DNA from: Bacteroides clarus YIT 12056
GTDB lineage: Bacteria; Bacteroidota; Bacteroidia; Bacteroidales; Bacteroidaceae
Reading direction: 5' to 3'
Assembly: GCF_900129655.1 (NCBI RefSeq)
Contig: NZ_FQWK01000003.1
Location: forward strand, 519,756 to 583,755
Length of the DNA: 64,000 nt
Below the pieces are notes generated by a model, which was not told where the DNA came from, did not search any database, and worked only from the letters and a program-made list of their open reading frames with translations. Of the stretch, positions 16,773 through 25,582 are shown in pieces (positions within the stretch are counted from its first letter, which is position 1; each line of letters starts with the position of its first letter). The position numbers and the translations under genes are program-made.

Positions 16773-17801
16773 TTATTCGATAACAACCACTAAAGATCGT
16801 TCCGCCGGCGCCCAGTCGAACACAAACTTTGCATGCGAAGTAGCATTGCGCACGCACATATGCGAACGCGGCGTAGTGCCCAACGACCAGCTATACTCAA
16901 TCATCGCCGTACGCGGCACATTCACCGGCACTCCATGAATATAGGCACCGTTGGTAAAGCGGCTGGCATAGGGTGCATACCCGCCCGTTGCCGTAGAGCC
17001 GTCTTTCAGAAAAACCATACGCGACTTTTTTTGCTGAAGCAAATACATCCCCAGCGGCGTTTCCTGCGCATAGGGCGGCGCATGCCGTCCCGTGGTGGCA
17101 GGATTCATGCTGCGGATTTTCCATTCGCCTTTATCCATGCGCTCCAGCGTGGCGATATTCTGGTCAAGCCGGTCTACGAAAATGACATGATGAAAGACGG
17201 TACTGTCCGCCAGCTCTCTCAGATAACGATGAGGTACCAGCCATTCATCTTCCAGCGTAATAGGAAGAATACGGTCGAAACCGCCTTCCGTACCCAGCAG
17301 ATAAGCCAATGTCCCATCCCTGCCATAGCGTTCGGGGACCAACGTATCTCCCGGCAGATACAAGGGAACGGACTGATAACGTTCCACTCCGAGTGTGTCC
17401 GCCACGCGGCGATAGGCATTACGCACAAACTTGCGGACTAAAGGGGCTTCCCGATTCAGATTCTTATAATTCTGCAATACCGCCCACTTCACGCCGTCCC
17501 GTTGCATGTTCTCTATATAAGCCAGACAATTACGGATTACATCCCATTTGAACGAACGCACGGTATCCTTGTACGGATAGGTATCTTCCAGCGTATACGT
17601 ATCGTAAAGCAAGTCTTTGGTCAGCGCTATATCGGCTGCCGTCAGCAACTTCTCCCTGAAAGGCGTTTCCACCACAGGCACAACGGTATCAACAGGTTCC
17701 GATACCCGCGCGACAGGAGATGAAGCGTGGTCTTGACGCCCGTTACATCCTGCAAGCACCATGTATGCAGCCACAGCGGCAAAGAGGAAGAATCGTTTCA
17801 T
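16773..17801 (-). CDS. L,D-transpeptidase lipoprotein (YkuD type)
   Basis: A 342-aa lipoprotein with lipobox MVLAGC at about residue 18. The C-terminal YkuD domain has NGAYIHGVPVN (conserved His) and the catalytic Cys in RSHMCVRNATSH. The middle part is helical. It probably forms 3-3 crosslinks or attaches a protein to peptidoglycan; family knowledge does not say which. The -7 box TATCTTTG at 17862-17869 gives a leader of about 55 bases. An array of 22-bp repeats lies about 75-250 bases upstream of this promoter. Confidence 0.85.
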   Translation of the reverse strand: MKRFFLFAAVAAYMVLAGCNGRQDHASSPVARVSEPVDTVVPVVETPFREKLLTAADIALTKDLLYDTYTLEDTYPYKDTVRSFKWDVIRNCLAYIENMQRDGVKWAVLQNYKNLNREAPLVRKFVRNAYRRVADTLGVERYQSVPLYLPGDTLVPERYGRDGTLAYLLGTEGGFDRILPITLEDEWLVPHRYLRELADSTVFHHVIFVDRLDQNIATLERMDKGEWKIRSMNPATTGRHAPPYAQETPLGMYLLQQKKSRMVFLKDGSTATGGYAPYASRFTNGAYIHGVPVNVPRTAMIEYSWSLGTTPRSHMCVRNATSHAKFVFDWAPAERSLVVVIE

Positions 17802-17943
17802 AAAGATGAATTTAAGTTCGTAATCGGGTTCAGAATCTTCATGAATACCTGACTCTACGAACAAAGATATAATTTTTTCTTACGTCTACAACGATTTTCC
17901 CCCGATAATTGTTGTGCCCCGCAGCGCATTTCAGGCAGGGGGA

Positions 17944-18118
17944 TACCTAAGTATATGACCGAGGTACCCTGAAGGTACGGCTGAGACACCCTGAAGGTAC
18001 GACTGAGATACCCCTAAGGGTACGACTGAGGTACCCTGAAGGTACAGTCGAGATACCCTGTGAATACGACCGAGATACCCCGAGGATATGCCCCGGAGTA
18101 TCTCGGTATGCGACCGGG
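17944..18118. repeat. Tandem array of about eight 22-bp palindromic units
   Basis: Units begin at 17944, 17965, 17987, 18009, 18032, 18054, 18076 and 18099, with lengths 21-23. Each has the form TACC-CTGAA-GGTA followed by CGACTGAGA. There are no spacers. The last units contain a perfect 9-bp inverted repeat CCGAGATAC/GTATCTCGG (18070-18078 and 18098-18106). The array lies between the phnW stop and the L,D-transpeptidase gene, outside any coding frame. Confidence 0.85.
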
Positions 18119-18144
18119 AAACCGCAGTTTACCCGAAACGCTCA

Positions 18145-19233
18145 TTAATACTTACATTCTTTGATTACCTCAATCAGCTTGCCGAAGTCTTCCGGATACA
18201 CATCGCCGATATTACCGATACGGAACGTGTCCGCCTGGGAAATCTTGCCCGGATAAATCACAAAGCCCCTTTCCTTGAGCTGCGCATAAAACGATGTGAA
18301 ATCGAAGTCCGCATTCGGATAGAGGAAAGAGGTAATAACCGGAGACTGTATTTCATCAGGAAGCAAAGTCTTGAAGCCGAGTGAGCGCATTCCTTTTACC
18401 AGTACGTCATGATTCGCACAATATCTTTCGTGGCGTGCCTCTACCCCGCCCTCTTCCAGCAATTCATCCATGGCCTGTTTAAAAGCTCTCACCACATGGG
18501 TAGGCGATGTAAAGCGCCACTTTCCATGCCCTTTTTCCATTGTTTCCCACTGATCGTAAATATCGAGCGACAGAGATTTGGAAACGCCTTTACAGTGCGC
18601 CAACTCCGACTTGCGGGCAATAATAAAGCCGAAGCCCGGTACTCCCTGAATACACTTATTGGAACTGCTGATAAGGAAATCGATACCCAGCTCCTGCACA
18701 TCCAAAGGTACACCGCCAAAGCTGCTCATGGCATCTACAATCAGTTTCTTGCCGTGCATCTTTACAATATGGGCAATCTCCTTCAACGGATTCAGCACCC
18801 CGGTAGTGGTTTCACAATGCACTACCGACACATGCGTAATCTCCGCATTATGCGCCAAATAATCATCCACATAGTCGACAGATACCTGCTCCGTCTCATC
18901 AAAGGCCAGCATATCGTAGTCGATGCCGTGATATTCGGCTATATTTCCCATACGGTCACCGTAGGCTCCGTTACTTAAAATAAGAAGCTTGTCACCCGGC
19001 TTAACAGTACTTCCGATAACGGCTTCCACACAATAGGTTCCGCTGCCTTGCAAAAGAATGGAAGTATATTCATCAGTCCGCTTTGTGGCAAGCGCAACGA
19101 GGGATTTGCGGATTTCTTCCACGATATGCACGTTATAATCCGCATCCCATGTACACCAATCGGTGAGCATGGCTTCTTTTACGGTTTCGGAAGTAGTGAG
19201 AGGCCCGGGGGTCAATAAAATGTAAGGTTTCAT
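18145..19233 (-). CDS. phnW: 2-aminoethylphosphonate--pyruvate transaminase
   Basis: A 362-aa class V PLP aminotransferase. It converts 2-aminoethylphosphonate plus pyruvate to phosphonoacetaldehyde plus alanine. Landmarks: [10 protein letters not shown] at the N-terminus, [16 protein letters not shown] near 62, [13 protein letters not shown] near 168, and the PLP lysine in [16 protein letters not shown] near 193. It overlaps the phnX stop by four bases (ATGA), so translation is coupled. The two enzymes act in sequence. Confidence 0.95.
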   Translation of the reverse strand: MKPYILLTPGPLTTSETVKEAMLTDWCTWDADYNVHIVEEIRKSLVALATKRTDEYTSILLQGSGTYCVEAVIGSTVKPGDKLLILSNGAYGDRMGNIAEYHGIDYDMLAFDETEQVSVDYVDDYLAHNAEITHVSVVHCETTTGVLNPLKEIAHIVKMHGKKLIVDAMSSFGGVPLDVQELGIDFLISSSNKCIQGVPGFGFIIARKSELAHCKGVSKSLSLDIYDQWETMEKGHGKWRFTSPTHVVRAFKQAMDELLEEGGVEARHERYCANHDVLVKGMRSLGFKTLLPDEIQSPVITSFLYPNADFDFTSFYAQLKERGFVIYPGKISQADTFRIGNIGDVYPEDFGKLIEVIKECKY

Positions 19234-20027
19234 ATTCTTGGTATTTTAAAGTTATTAATATCATCTATCACGGCGGGAAGTTCTTCAACGGAGTCTATTA
19301 CATAATGGGCTCCGGCAGCCAGCATACGGCGGCGGACATCCTGCTTGCGGATTGTCAATTCGGCGGCGGGCAAAGCATTCACTTCTTCCAGGGTCAGCCC
19401 CAGTTCGTTGCTGCCAAGTATGACGCCTACCGTCCAGACTTTGGCATTCACTCCCTCTTTGATGTCGGCAATCGTATCGCCTACTTTCACTACACAGTCT
19501 GCCGAAGGCACGGCAAGCTCCGTCATGTTCTTATAAATCATATAAGGAGCGGGACGGCCGGCAGGCAGTCCGTCGGGAGTGACACAATTGTCAACCACAT
19601 ATCCGCGGGCTGCGGCGGCAGGCAATACGACATCCATCATTGCACGGTTATAACCGGTAGTAGAGCCTATCTTAATCCCTTGCGCACGCAATCCCGATAT
19701 TGTTTCGACCACACCGGGAACGGGTGTCGTATAGTCTTCCAGGGATGCAAACAACACACGCTGAAAATCCGCATAGCGCGCCAATATATCTTCCTCGGTA
19801 TACGGACGGCCGTATTTCTTTTCAAACTCGTTTCTTACACGGTCGATATGGAACAAAGCGCGTATTTCCTCTACTTTGGTCAGCCCCATGTGGGCACGTG
19901 TCTCAGCAGCCGTTACCGGAGTGCCTATCACATTAAAACTCTCAATGAAAGCGGCGACCGGAGCGAAACAGCCGTAATCGACTGCCGTGCCTGCCCAATC
20001 CATGATAATACATTCAATTTTCTTCAT
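19230..20027 (-). CDS. phnX: Phosphonoacetaldehyde hydrolase (phosphonatase)
   Basis: A 265-aa HAD-superfamily enzyme that splits phosphonoacetaldehyde into acetaldehyde and phosphate. The nucleophile motif is [13 protein letters not shown] (DWAGT, as in phosphonatases). The Schiff-base lysine region is [13 protein letters not shown] near 53, and the HAD acidic motif [13 protein letters not shown] is near 182. It is the middle gene of the operon, 33 bases after the transporter gene and overlapping phnW. Confidence 0.95.
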   Translation of the reverse strand: MKKIECIIMDWAGTAVDYGCFAPVAAFIESFNVIGTPVTAAETRAHMGLTKVEEIRALFHIDRVRNEFEKKYGRPYTEEDILARYADFQRVLFASLEDYTTPVPGVVETISGLRAQGIKIGSTTGYNRAMMDVVLPAAAARGYVVDNCVTPDGLPAGRPAPYMIYKNMTELAVPSADCVVKVGDTIADIKEGVNAKVWTVGVILGSNELGLTLEEVNALPAAELTIRKQDVRRRMLAAGAHYVIDSVEELPAVIDDINNFKIPRI

Positions 20028-20060
20028 AATTTATATCTTACTGTTATTTTTCCTGTCTGC

Positions 20061-21449
20061 TTATTTTGCCATATCCGGAAGAAGTTCCAATGAAACACGC
20101 TTACCGGATAAACCACCCGCCGGATGAGGTGTATCGAATTCCTCGCCGGAAGTTTCCGCATATTTCTCACGGCGATAACGCTGTACCAGATAAATTGCCG
20201 AACCGATAAACGCAACGCCGCACGCTATACCTACATAACCGGACATCAGATTGTAAAAGTCCAGCCAATTGACGGCAGGATTAAAGAATTCCTTGAATAC
20301 CAGTACCACCACCGTACCCGTATAACCAATGAAATCCAGTGTAATAATGAAAAAGCCCACATTCCCTTTTATCTTGAAGCAAGCGATGAAGCGCTCGAAA
20401 AAGAGTGTCTGGAAACTAAGGTAGACTGTGTAGAGCGACAAGCTTTGGAGAAACAGCCACATCATAGGCGGCAACCGCAAAGCCGAATAATTGAAAGCCA
20501 TGAAACTTAACGCGGCCGTGCCGCAAGTAACCAGTCCCAATAGCAGGCACAGTACCTTTATGTTGCTCCTTACCATTGACATCAACCCGAACATGCACAG
20601 AATGATTAATGTAACCGTCGCGTCTACCCGGGCAAACGCCCACGAAGAAAGTCCCGCAGCATTGATATCGAGTATCTTCACCAGAAAATCCTCTTTGATG
20701 TCCTGCAATACCGTAATGAACAGGTTGGCGAAGAACAGCATTATCAGTACAGGCATAAAGCTCTTGAACAGATTCAGGCGGGCTTTGCTGTCCAACGTAA
20801 CCCTTTCCGTGCGCAGTTCCTTGTCAGCCTGCGTAGGCTGGGGCATCCGCGTCATCAGCCACCCCAAAAAGGATAAAAGCGGAAAAGCGAACGCTCCGAT
20901 AAAAGCAGGCATCCAGAATTCACTGATATGCAAGTTATCCATCACAAAAAGTCCGGTCGACTTTGCGGTGCCCGAGCTGATAGCGATGCTCAGTCCCATA
21001 AGGCTGGCCAGCAAATCCGTTACCCGCCTCCCTTCCAGAAAACTGAAAATCACTCCCCACATGCATCCCAAAGAAAGCCCGTTGAAGAACAGGGCGAATA
21101 CATTGAAAGGCTGCGGAAGCGCTCCGAAAAGAACGAGGGACAGTTCGGCGACCGCGACCGAAAGGATAATAAACTTCAGCCGGTTTTCTTTCTTCAGCTC
21201 AGAAATCACTTTGATGCCTATCAGTTTGGAAATAAAATAACCGGATATCTGTATAATACTGGTCGCAGTCTTATAGTCCATCCCGAAAAAGTCGAGTCCG
21301 TCGAAAGTTGCGGCGGTAAACGGCTTGCGCAATGCATATACCAAAGAATAAGAAAGCAGTGCCGCCCCGCCCGCCCAAAGAATAAACAGGGCATCAGACA
21401 ATTTCTTGTTGGAAGCAACGGCTTCTTTTTTACCGGTTATCGTATTCAT
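20061..21449 (-). CDS. DUF5690 family membrane protein, probable phosphonate transporter
   Basis: A 462-aa protein with about 12 membrane spans and MFS-like architecture. The span with LLSYSLVYALRKPFTAATFDG near the N-terminus resembles organophosphate:phosphate antiporters. It is the first gene of the phnX-phnW unit. No phnCDE ABC transporter is visible nearby, so uptake of 2-aminoethylphosphonate or a related phosphonate is the natural inference. I start it at the ATG at 21449 (MNTITGKKEAV), with -7 box TACTTTTG at 21479-21486 on the minus strand. Membership of DUF5690 is from recall of this gene neighbourhood. Confidence 0.75.
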   Translation of the reverse strand: MNTITGKKEAVASNKKLSDALFILWAGGAALLSYSLVYALRKPFTAATFDGLDFFGMDYKTATSIIQISGYFISKLIGIKVISELKKENRLKFIILSVAVAELSLVLFGALPQPFNVFALFFNGLSLGCMWGVIFSFLEGRRVTDLLASLMGLSIAISSGTAKSTGLFVMDNLHISEFWMPAFIGAFAFPLLSFLGWLMTRMPQPTQADKELRTERVTLDSKARLNLFKSFMPVLIMLFFANLFITVLQDIKEDFLVKILDINAAGLSSWAFARVDATVTLIILCMFGLMSMVRSNIKVLCLLLGLVTCGTAALSFMAFNYSALRLPPMMWLFLQSLSLYTVYLSFQTLFFERFIACFKIKGNVGFFIITLDFIGYTGTVVVLVFKEFFNPAVNWLDFYNLMSGYVGIACGVAFIGSAIYLVQRYRREKYAETSGEEFDTPHPAGGLSGKRVSLELLPDMAK

Positions 21450-21518
21450 AATATCTATCTTGTTTTTGATTCCGGCAGCAAAAGTAAGGCAGCTTTTCAA
21501 CAGCAAAAATGAATTTCC

Positions 21519-21579
21519 ATTATTAATAATATTCATGAAACCAGCATTTTATAATGTAACATTAATGCAATATTAATGT
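21519..21579. promoter_or_regulatory. AT-rich palindrome cluster between phn operon and regulator
   Basis: ATTATTAATAAT (21519-21530) is a perfect palindrome. TAATGT-A-ACATTA (21552-21564) overlaps a second perfect pair, ACATTAAT-GCAAT-ATTAATGT (21559-21579). The cluster lies just upstream of the phn promoter, in the 200-base gap between divergent starts. It is a likely operator. Confidence 0.6.
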
Positions 21580-21649
21580 AATGAAAGCATAACACCACGT
21601 GATTTTCTTTGCAGACATTTTAAGTAAACAGCCAGTAACCCGCAACGAT

Positions 21650-22531
21650 ATGAACGAACTGCCGGAAATATACAAACGCATTGAGTACCTGCGCAACAAA
21701 GGTGTAAAGATGAAAGAGATAGCCGACCATACCAATATGGCGGCAAGCGTATTGTCCTCGCTCTACTCAAGCGTATTGCCCACCTATATCGGGTGCATTA
21801 AAAAAGGTAATAATGAAGAAGAAGCACTGGACTATGCGCTGTCGCAAGTGAACAATGTGTCGAAAAAACGCCTTCTCGGTAATCTGAAAGAATTAAAAGA
21901 GCGACTGTACGAACTGGAACCCGCCGCTGCCACCGGACAGAAAGAGAATCCCTTTCTGGACATGATATCGGAAGAAATGCTCCGCTCAGTGCAAGACGCG
22001 TACAATTATAGCGGCATATACATCAGTTACAGCCTTTCTTCCTCAACCAACGCCCTGAAAGTGGAGCCTTACCTTATCACGACATCCGAAAACAACGATT
22101 ATGTCAAGGTCATACACATGAGCGCCTACAACACTACCCACTTCGGCACAGGTATCTTCAGCAATCATCAGAATTCCTACATTATGTTCAACGAACGGGA
22201 ATCTCCGCAAATGGCCTTATTCACAATCTATCTGCAACTGCCCATGTACGATTTCCCGCACATGCTCAAAGGCCTCTACCTCTGTCTGGATTATAACCGC
22301 AACCCGATAGCCCGAAGAATCATCTTCATCAAATACTCGGACAGCACCAACATGGATGACTTTCTGGAGCTGAAGGGCGCTATCATCCCTAAAGAAGAAC
22401 TGACGGAAGAGCAAATACCTTATTATAATTATACCTGCCAACCGGGCGATTATATCAAAACCTGCTCTGTCCCCTCTCCCCTTCTCAATGAAAAGGATTT
22501 GGAAAGAGAAAAGAAAATGCTTGAAATCTGA
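21650..22531 (+). CDS. Probable HTH regulator divergent from the phn operon
   Basis: A 293-aa soluble protein. Residues about 8-45 read as a helix-turn-helix (IEYLRNKGVKMKEIADHTNMAASVLSSLYSSVLP). The remaining 240 residues, including DMISEEMLRSVQDAYNYSGIYISYS and a beta-rich centre, look like a ligand-sensing domain that I do not recognise. No membrane segment is present. It is divergent from the aminoethylphosphonate genes with an inverted-repeat region in between, which suggests it controls them. The start at 21650 is the first ATG matching the domain. Function is inferred from position. Confidence 0.6.
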   Translation: MNELPEIYKRIEYLRNKGVKMKEIADHTNMAASVLSSLYSSVLPTYIGCIKKGNNEEEALDYALSQVNNVSKKRLLGNLKELKERLYELEPAAATGQKENPFLDMISEEMLRSVQDAYNYSGIYISYSLSSSTNALKVEPYLITTSENNDYVKVIHMSAYNTTHFGTGIFSNHQNSYIMFNERESPQMALFTIYLQLPMYDFPHMLKGLYLCLDYNRNPIARRIIFIKYSDSTNMDDFLELKGAIIPKEELTEEQIPYYNYTCQPGDYIKTCSVPSPLLNEKDLEREKKMLEI

Positions 22532-22549
22532 ATATTATCCAGAGTAACG

Positions 22550-22590
22550 TAACTTTGCAACTTGGTTGCATTTCCCATTGCCTATCTTTG
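22550..22590 (+). promoter_or_regulatory. Promoter and palindromic metal operator of the ATPase-fur unit
   Basis: The perfect 15-bp palindrome TGCAAC-TTG-GTTGCA (22556-22570) has its central TTG (22562-22564) placed as the -33 element of the -7 box TATCTTTG (22583-22590, 18-base spacer). A second possible -7 box, TAACTTTG, lies at 22550-22557. Binding here would block the promoter. Confidence 0.7.
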
Positions 22591-22609
22591 CATCAAAAAT
22601 AAAGATAAT

Positions 22610-24565
22610 ATGGGACATCATAGTTGTACATGTTGCTGTGCGCATGACAATGCACAGCCAAAGAATACACCGGGAAATACCGGTTTCTTAAAGGAGTACC
22701 GGAGAATCCTGCTTTCAGCCCTTCTGCTCTTTGGCGGAATAGCCATGAAAGCGATGAATATAAGCTTCTTCTCGGACGATACCGTCGTACTTGTCTGGTA
22801 TCTGCTGGCATATCTGCCCGTAGGGTTACCCGTACTGAAAGAGGCATGGGAAAGTATTCTGCGGAAAGATGTTTTCAGTGAATTTACACTGATGTCTATC
22901 GCTACGTTAGGGGCTTTCTATATTAAGGAATACCCGGAAGGCGTGGCAGTAATGCTGTTCTATTCATTGGGGGAATTATTTCAGGACAAAGCGGTAAGCA
23001 GAGCCAAGCGGAATATCAGCGCATTGCTTGATGTACGCCCGGAAAAGGCAACGGTTATCAGGGATAATGAGGCCGTTACCGAATCTCCCCGCAATGTACA
23101 GGTGGGTGACATTATCGAAGTGAAACCCGGGGAACGTGTTCCGCTGGACGGAACAATGCTGGGCGAATCGGCCGCATTCAACACCTCCGCCCTTACGGGC
23201 GAAAGCGTGCCCCGCACGATACGAAAAGGCGAAGAAGTACTCGCCGGAATGATTGCCACAGATAAGGTTATCAGGGTGGAAGTGACGAAGCCCTTTGAGA
23301 AGAGCGCTTTGTCGCGCATACTGGAGCTGGTGCAGAACGCGTCCGAACGCAAAGCGCCCGCCGAGCTGTTCATACGCAAGTTCGCCCGCATCTATACGCC
23401 GATTGTAACCGGGCTGGCGGTGTTGATAGTGCTGCTGCCTTTCCTCTATTCATTGGCAAACATGCAGTTCATATTCACCTTTGACGACTGGCTGTACCGG
23501 GCACTTGTATTTCTGGTCATTTCATGTCCTTGCGCTCTGGTAGTCAGCATTCCTTTGGGATACTTCGGCGGTATCGGCGCCACATCCCGCTTGGGTGTAT
23601 TGTTCAAAGGCGGTAATTACCTGGATGCCATTACCAAAGTCAATACGGTAGTCTTCGACAAGACGGGCACGCTGACCAAAGGAACGTTTGAAGTACAGTC
23701 CTGCCGCACACAACACGGCGTATCCGAAGAAAAGCTGATACAAATCATCGCTTCCGCGGAGCGCAACAGCACACACCCCATAGCCAAGGCTATTACCGGC
23801 TACACGGAGCAAAGGCGGATATCCTTTGTTCCCACTGCGGAAGTCACGGAAATTGCAGGTCACGGTCTTGAAACAAAGATAGACGGACAGCGCATACTGG
23901 TAGGTAACGCCCGCCTATTATCCAAATATAACGTGGAATATCCGCAGGAATTATCCAAGATTGCCGATACGGTGGTAGTCTGCGCCATCGATTCTGCCTA
24001 TGCGGGTTACCTGCTGTTATCCGATACGCTGAAAGAAGACGCCCGCAAAGCCATAGAGGATTTGAAAGCTTTAAATATCAATAATATTCAGATATTATCG
24101 GGAGATAAACAAGCGATTGTCACTAACTTTGCAGAAAAGCTGGGAGTAACACAGGCTTATGGCGACTTACTGCCCGACGGCAAAGTGGAGCACATAGAGG
24201 AACTTCGGCAGAATGACGGTAATCGGATAGCTTTTGTAGGCGACGGCATCAATGACGCTCCCGTCCTCGCCTTCAGCCATGTGGGAATCGCAATGGGCGG
24301 ATTGGGCAGCGACGCCGCCATTGAAACGGCCGATGTCGTAATCCAGACCGACCAGCCCTCCAAAGTAGCTACTGCGATTCGTGCCGGTAAGCAGACGCGC
24401 CGGATTGTCTGGCAGAACATTTCGCTGGCTTTCGGGGTTAAACTGTTAGTACTGATTTTAGGTGCCGGCGGATTGGCTACACTGTGGGAAGCCGTTTTTG
24501 CAGATGTCGGCGTGGCTCTTATCGCCATAGTAAACGCTATCCGCATACAGAAACTGATAAAATAG
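22610..24565 (+). CDS. Heavy-metal P1B-type ATPase (Zn/Cd/Pb class)
   Basis: A 651-aa metal exporter. The N-terminus is a short Cys/His-rich tail (MGHHSCTCCCAHDN) in place of a full HMA domain. The P-type motifs are all present: TGES near residue 190, the membrane metal-binding SCPCALVVSIP near 300, the phosphorylation motif DKTGTLTKG near 347, HPIAKA, and GDGINDAPVL near 543. The CPC motif followed by the SIPLGYFGG pattern fits Zn2+/Cd2+ exporters. The start at 22610 is set by the TATCTTTG box 19 bases upstream. A fur-family gene follows after 14 bases. Confidence 0.92.
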   Translation: MGHHSCTCCCAHDNAQPKNTPGNTGFLKEYRRILLSALLLFGGIAMKAMNISFFSDDTVVLVWYLLAYLPVGLPVLKEAWESILRKDVFSEFTLMSIATLGAFYIKEYPEGVAVMLFYSLGELFQDKAVSRAKRNISALLDVRPEKATVIRDNEAVTESPRNVQVGDIIEVKPGERVPLDGTMLGESAAFNTSALTGESVPRTIRKGEEVLAGMIATDKVIRVEVTKPFEKSALSRILELVQNASERKAPAELFIRKFARIYTPIVTGLAVLIVLLPFLYSLANMQFIFTFDDWLYRALVFLVISCPCALVVSIPLGYFGGIGATSRLGVLFKGGNYLDAITKVNTVVFDKTGTLTKGTFEVQSCRTQHGVSEEKLIQIIASAERNSTHPIAKAITGYTEQRRISFVPTAEVTEIAGHGLETKIDGQRILVGNARLLSKYNVEYPQELSKIADTVVVCAIDSAYAGYLLLSDTLKEDARKAIEDLKALNINNIQILSGDKQAIVTNFAEKLGVTQAYGDLLPDGKVEHIEELRQNDGNRIAFVGDGINDAPVLAFSHVGIAMGGLGSDAAIETADVVIQTDQPSKVATAIRAGKQTRRIVWQNISLAFGVKLLVLILGAGGLATLWEAVFADVGVALIAIVNAIRIQKLIK

Positions 24566-24579
24566 AAAGGCAGAATCTT

Positions 24580-25014
24580 ATGAAAGAAAAGGATTATTTA
24601 GACCTGTTGGAAAAGAGAGAGATACAACCTACCGCCATACGCATATTAGTGTTGCAGGCCATGCTAAAGGCAGGCCGCTCCGTCTCTTTACTCGATTTGG
24701 AAAATATGCTGGATACGGTTGATAAATCTTCTATCTTCCGCACCATCACTCTTTTCCTTTCTCATCACCTGATACACAGCATTGACGACGGGTCGGGGTC
24801 GTTTAAATATGCGGTATGCAGCGCCGGCTGTTCTTGCGAAGTCAATGATTTGCACACTCATTTTCATTGCGAAGAATGCAACAAAACATTCTGCTTCCAG
24901 AATATCCCTACGCCGGTAGTACAGGTGCCGAAAGGATTTACGCTGAGCAGTATCAACTATGTATTGAAAGGGCTTTGCCCGGAATGCGCGGCAAAGGCAA
25001 CTCCCAAAGAATAA
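24580..25014 (+). CDS. Fur-family transcriptional regulator
   Basis: A 144-aa metal-responsive repressor. The winged helix occupies about residues 10-75 (QPTAIRILVLQAMLKAG...SSIFRTITLFLSHHLIHSID). A His-rich NDLHTHFHCEEC segment and two CxxC pairs, CEEC and CPEC, provide metal sites, as in Zur and Fur. It is co-transcribed with the Zn/Cd ATPase, so it probably senses zinc or cadmium and represses this unit through the palindrome upstream. Whether it is a Zur-type or an exporter-control type is an inference from context. Confidence 0.85.
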   Translation: MKEKDYLDLLEKREIQPTAIRILVLQAMLKAGRSVSLLDLENMLDTVDKSSIFRTITLFLSHHLIHSIDDGSGSFKYAVCSAGCSCEVNDLHTHFHCEECNKTFCFQNIPTPVVQVPKGFTLSSINYVLKGLCPECAAKATPKE

Positions 25015-25018
25015 AGAA

Positions 25019-25054
25019 CTCCCCCAATTAGTTTTATGAAACTAATTGGGGGAG
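25019..25054 (+). terminator. Perfect 16-bp terminator hairpin
   Basis: CTCCCCCAATTAGTTT pairs without mismatch to AAACTAATTGGGGGAG around a TATG loop, followed by TCGTTTTT. It ends the fur-family gene and may also serve the convergent ssrA transcript. Confidence 0.88.
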
Positions 25055-25090
25055 TCGTTTTTCCAATCTCCTGTCTTTCAACATCAAGAG

Positions 25091-25484
25091 TGGAGCTGGA
25101 GGGAATCGAACCCTCGTCCAAACGAGGAAATCATAAGCTTTCTACATGCTTATCTTTGCCTAAGTTTTCGTGCAACGGCAGAACCAAAGCCATCAACCGT
25201 TGCCTTATCCTCTAAAGTTTCATCCATGCCGCGAGGCCGACACGAACTATCCCCGATTTGACTGCACCACTTGACCGGAATGCTTCGGAGCAACAGCTTC
25301 CGAGTGATGTCCCGTCCCGACACCTTGTATCGGGATTAAGCTAATCTACTATACTTCGATTAAGCAGCAAGAGCAAATTGTCTTTCGCCAGATAAAATTT
25401 TGAAGACTGAGATTTAAGTGCAAATCAACGACGCACTGCATGCTTACTTACCATTTCTGCCCGCTGTCAAATCCAGTCAACCCC
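25091..25484 (-). ncRNA. ssrA: Transfer-messenger RNA
   Basis: The tRNA-like ends are present: 5' GGGGTTGACTGGATTTGACA, and 3' TTCGATTCCC followed by the acceptor strand CAGCTCC and discriminator A. The CCA is not encoded. The tag reading frame ends in ERQFALAA and a TAA at 25360-25362. The RNA is about 394 bases. A -7 box TATCTTTG lies at 25518-25525 on the minus strand, giving a 5' precursor of roughly 25-30 bases. Confidence 0.95.
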
Positions 25485-25582
25485 GGATATTTATAACTTG
25501 CAGAAGTTATGTGGGCGCAAAGATACAAATTATTTTCCTTATTATGATTCTTATCCGGCAAATTTATACCTTAGTTAACAGC

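Noticed and set aside
17944..18118. Possible CRISPR array
   Set aside because: The 22-base units are contiguous, vary in sequence and leave no spacers of constant length; no cas genes are near.
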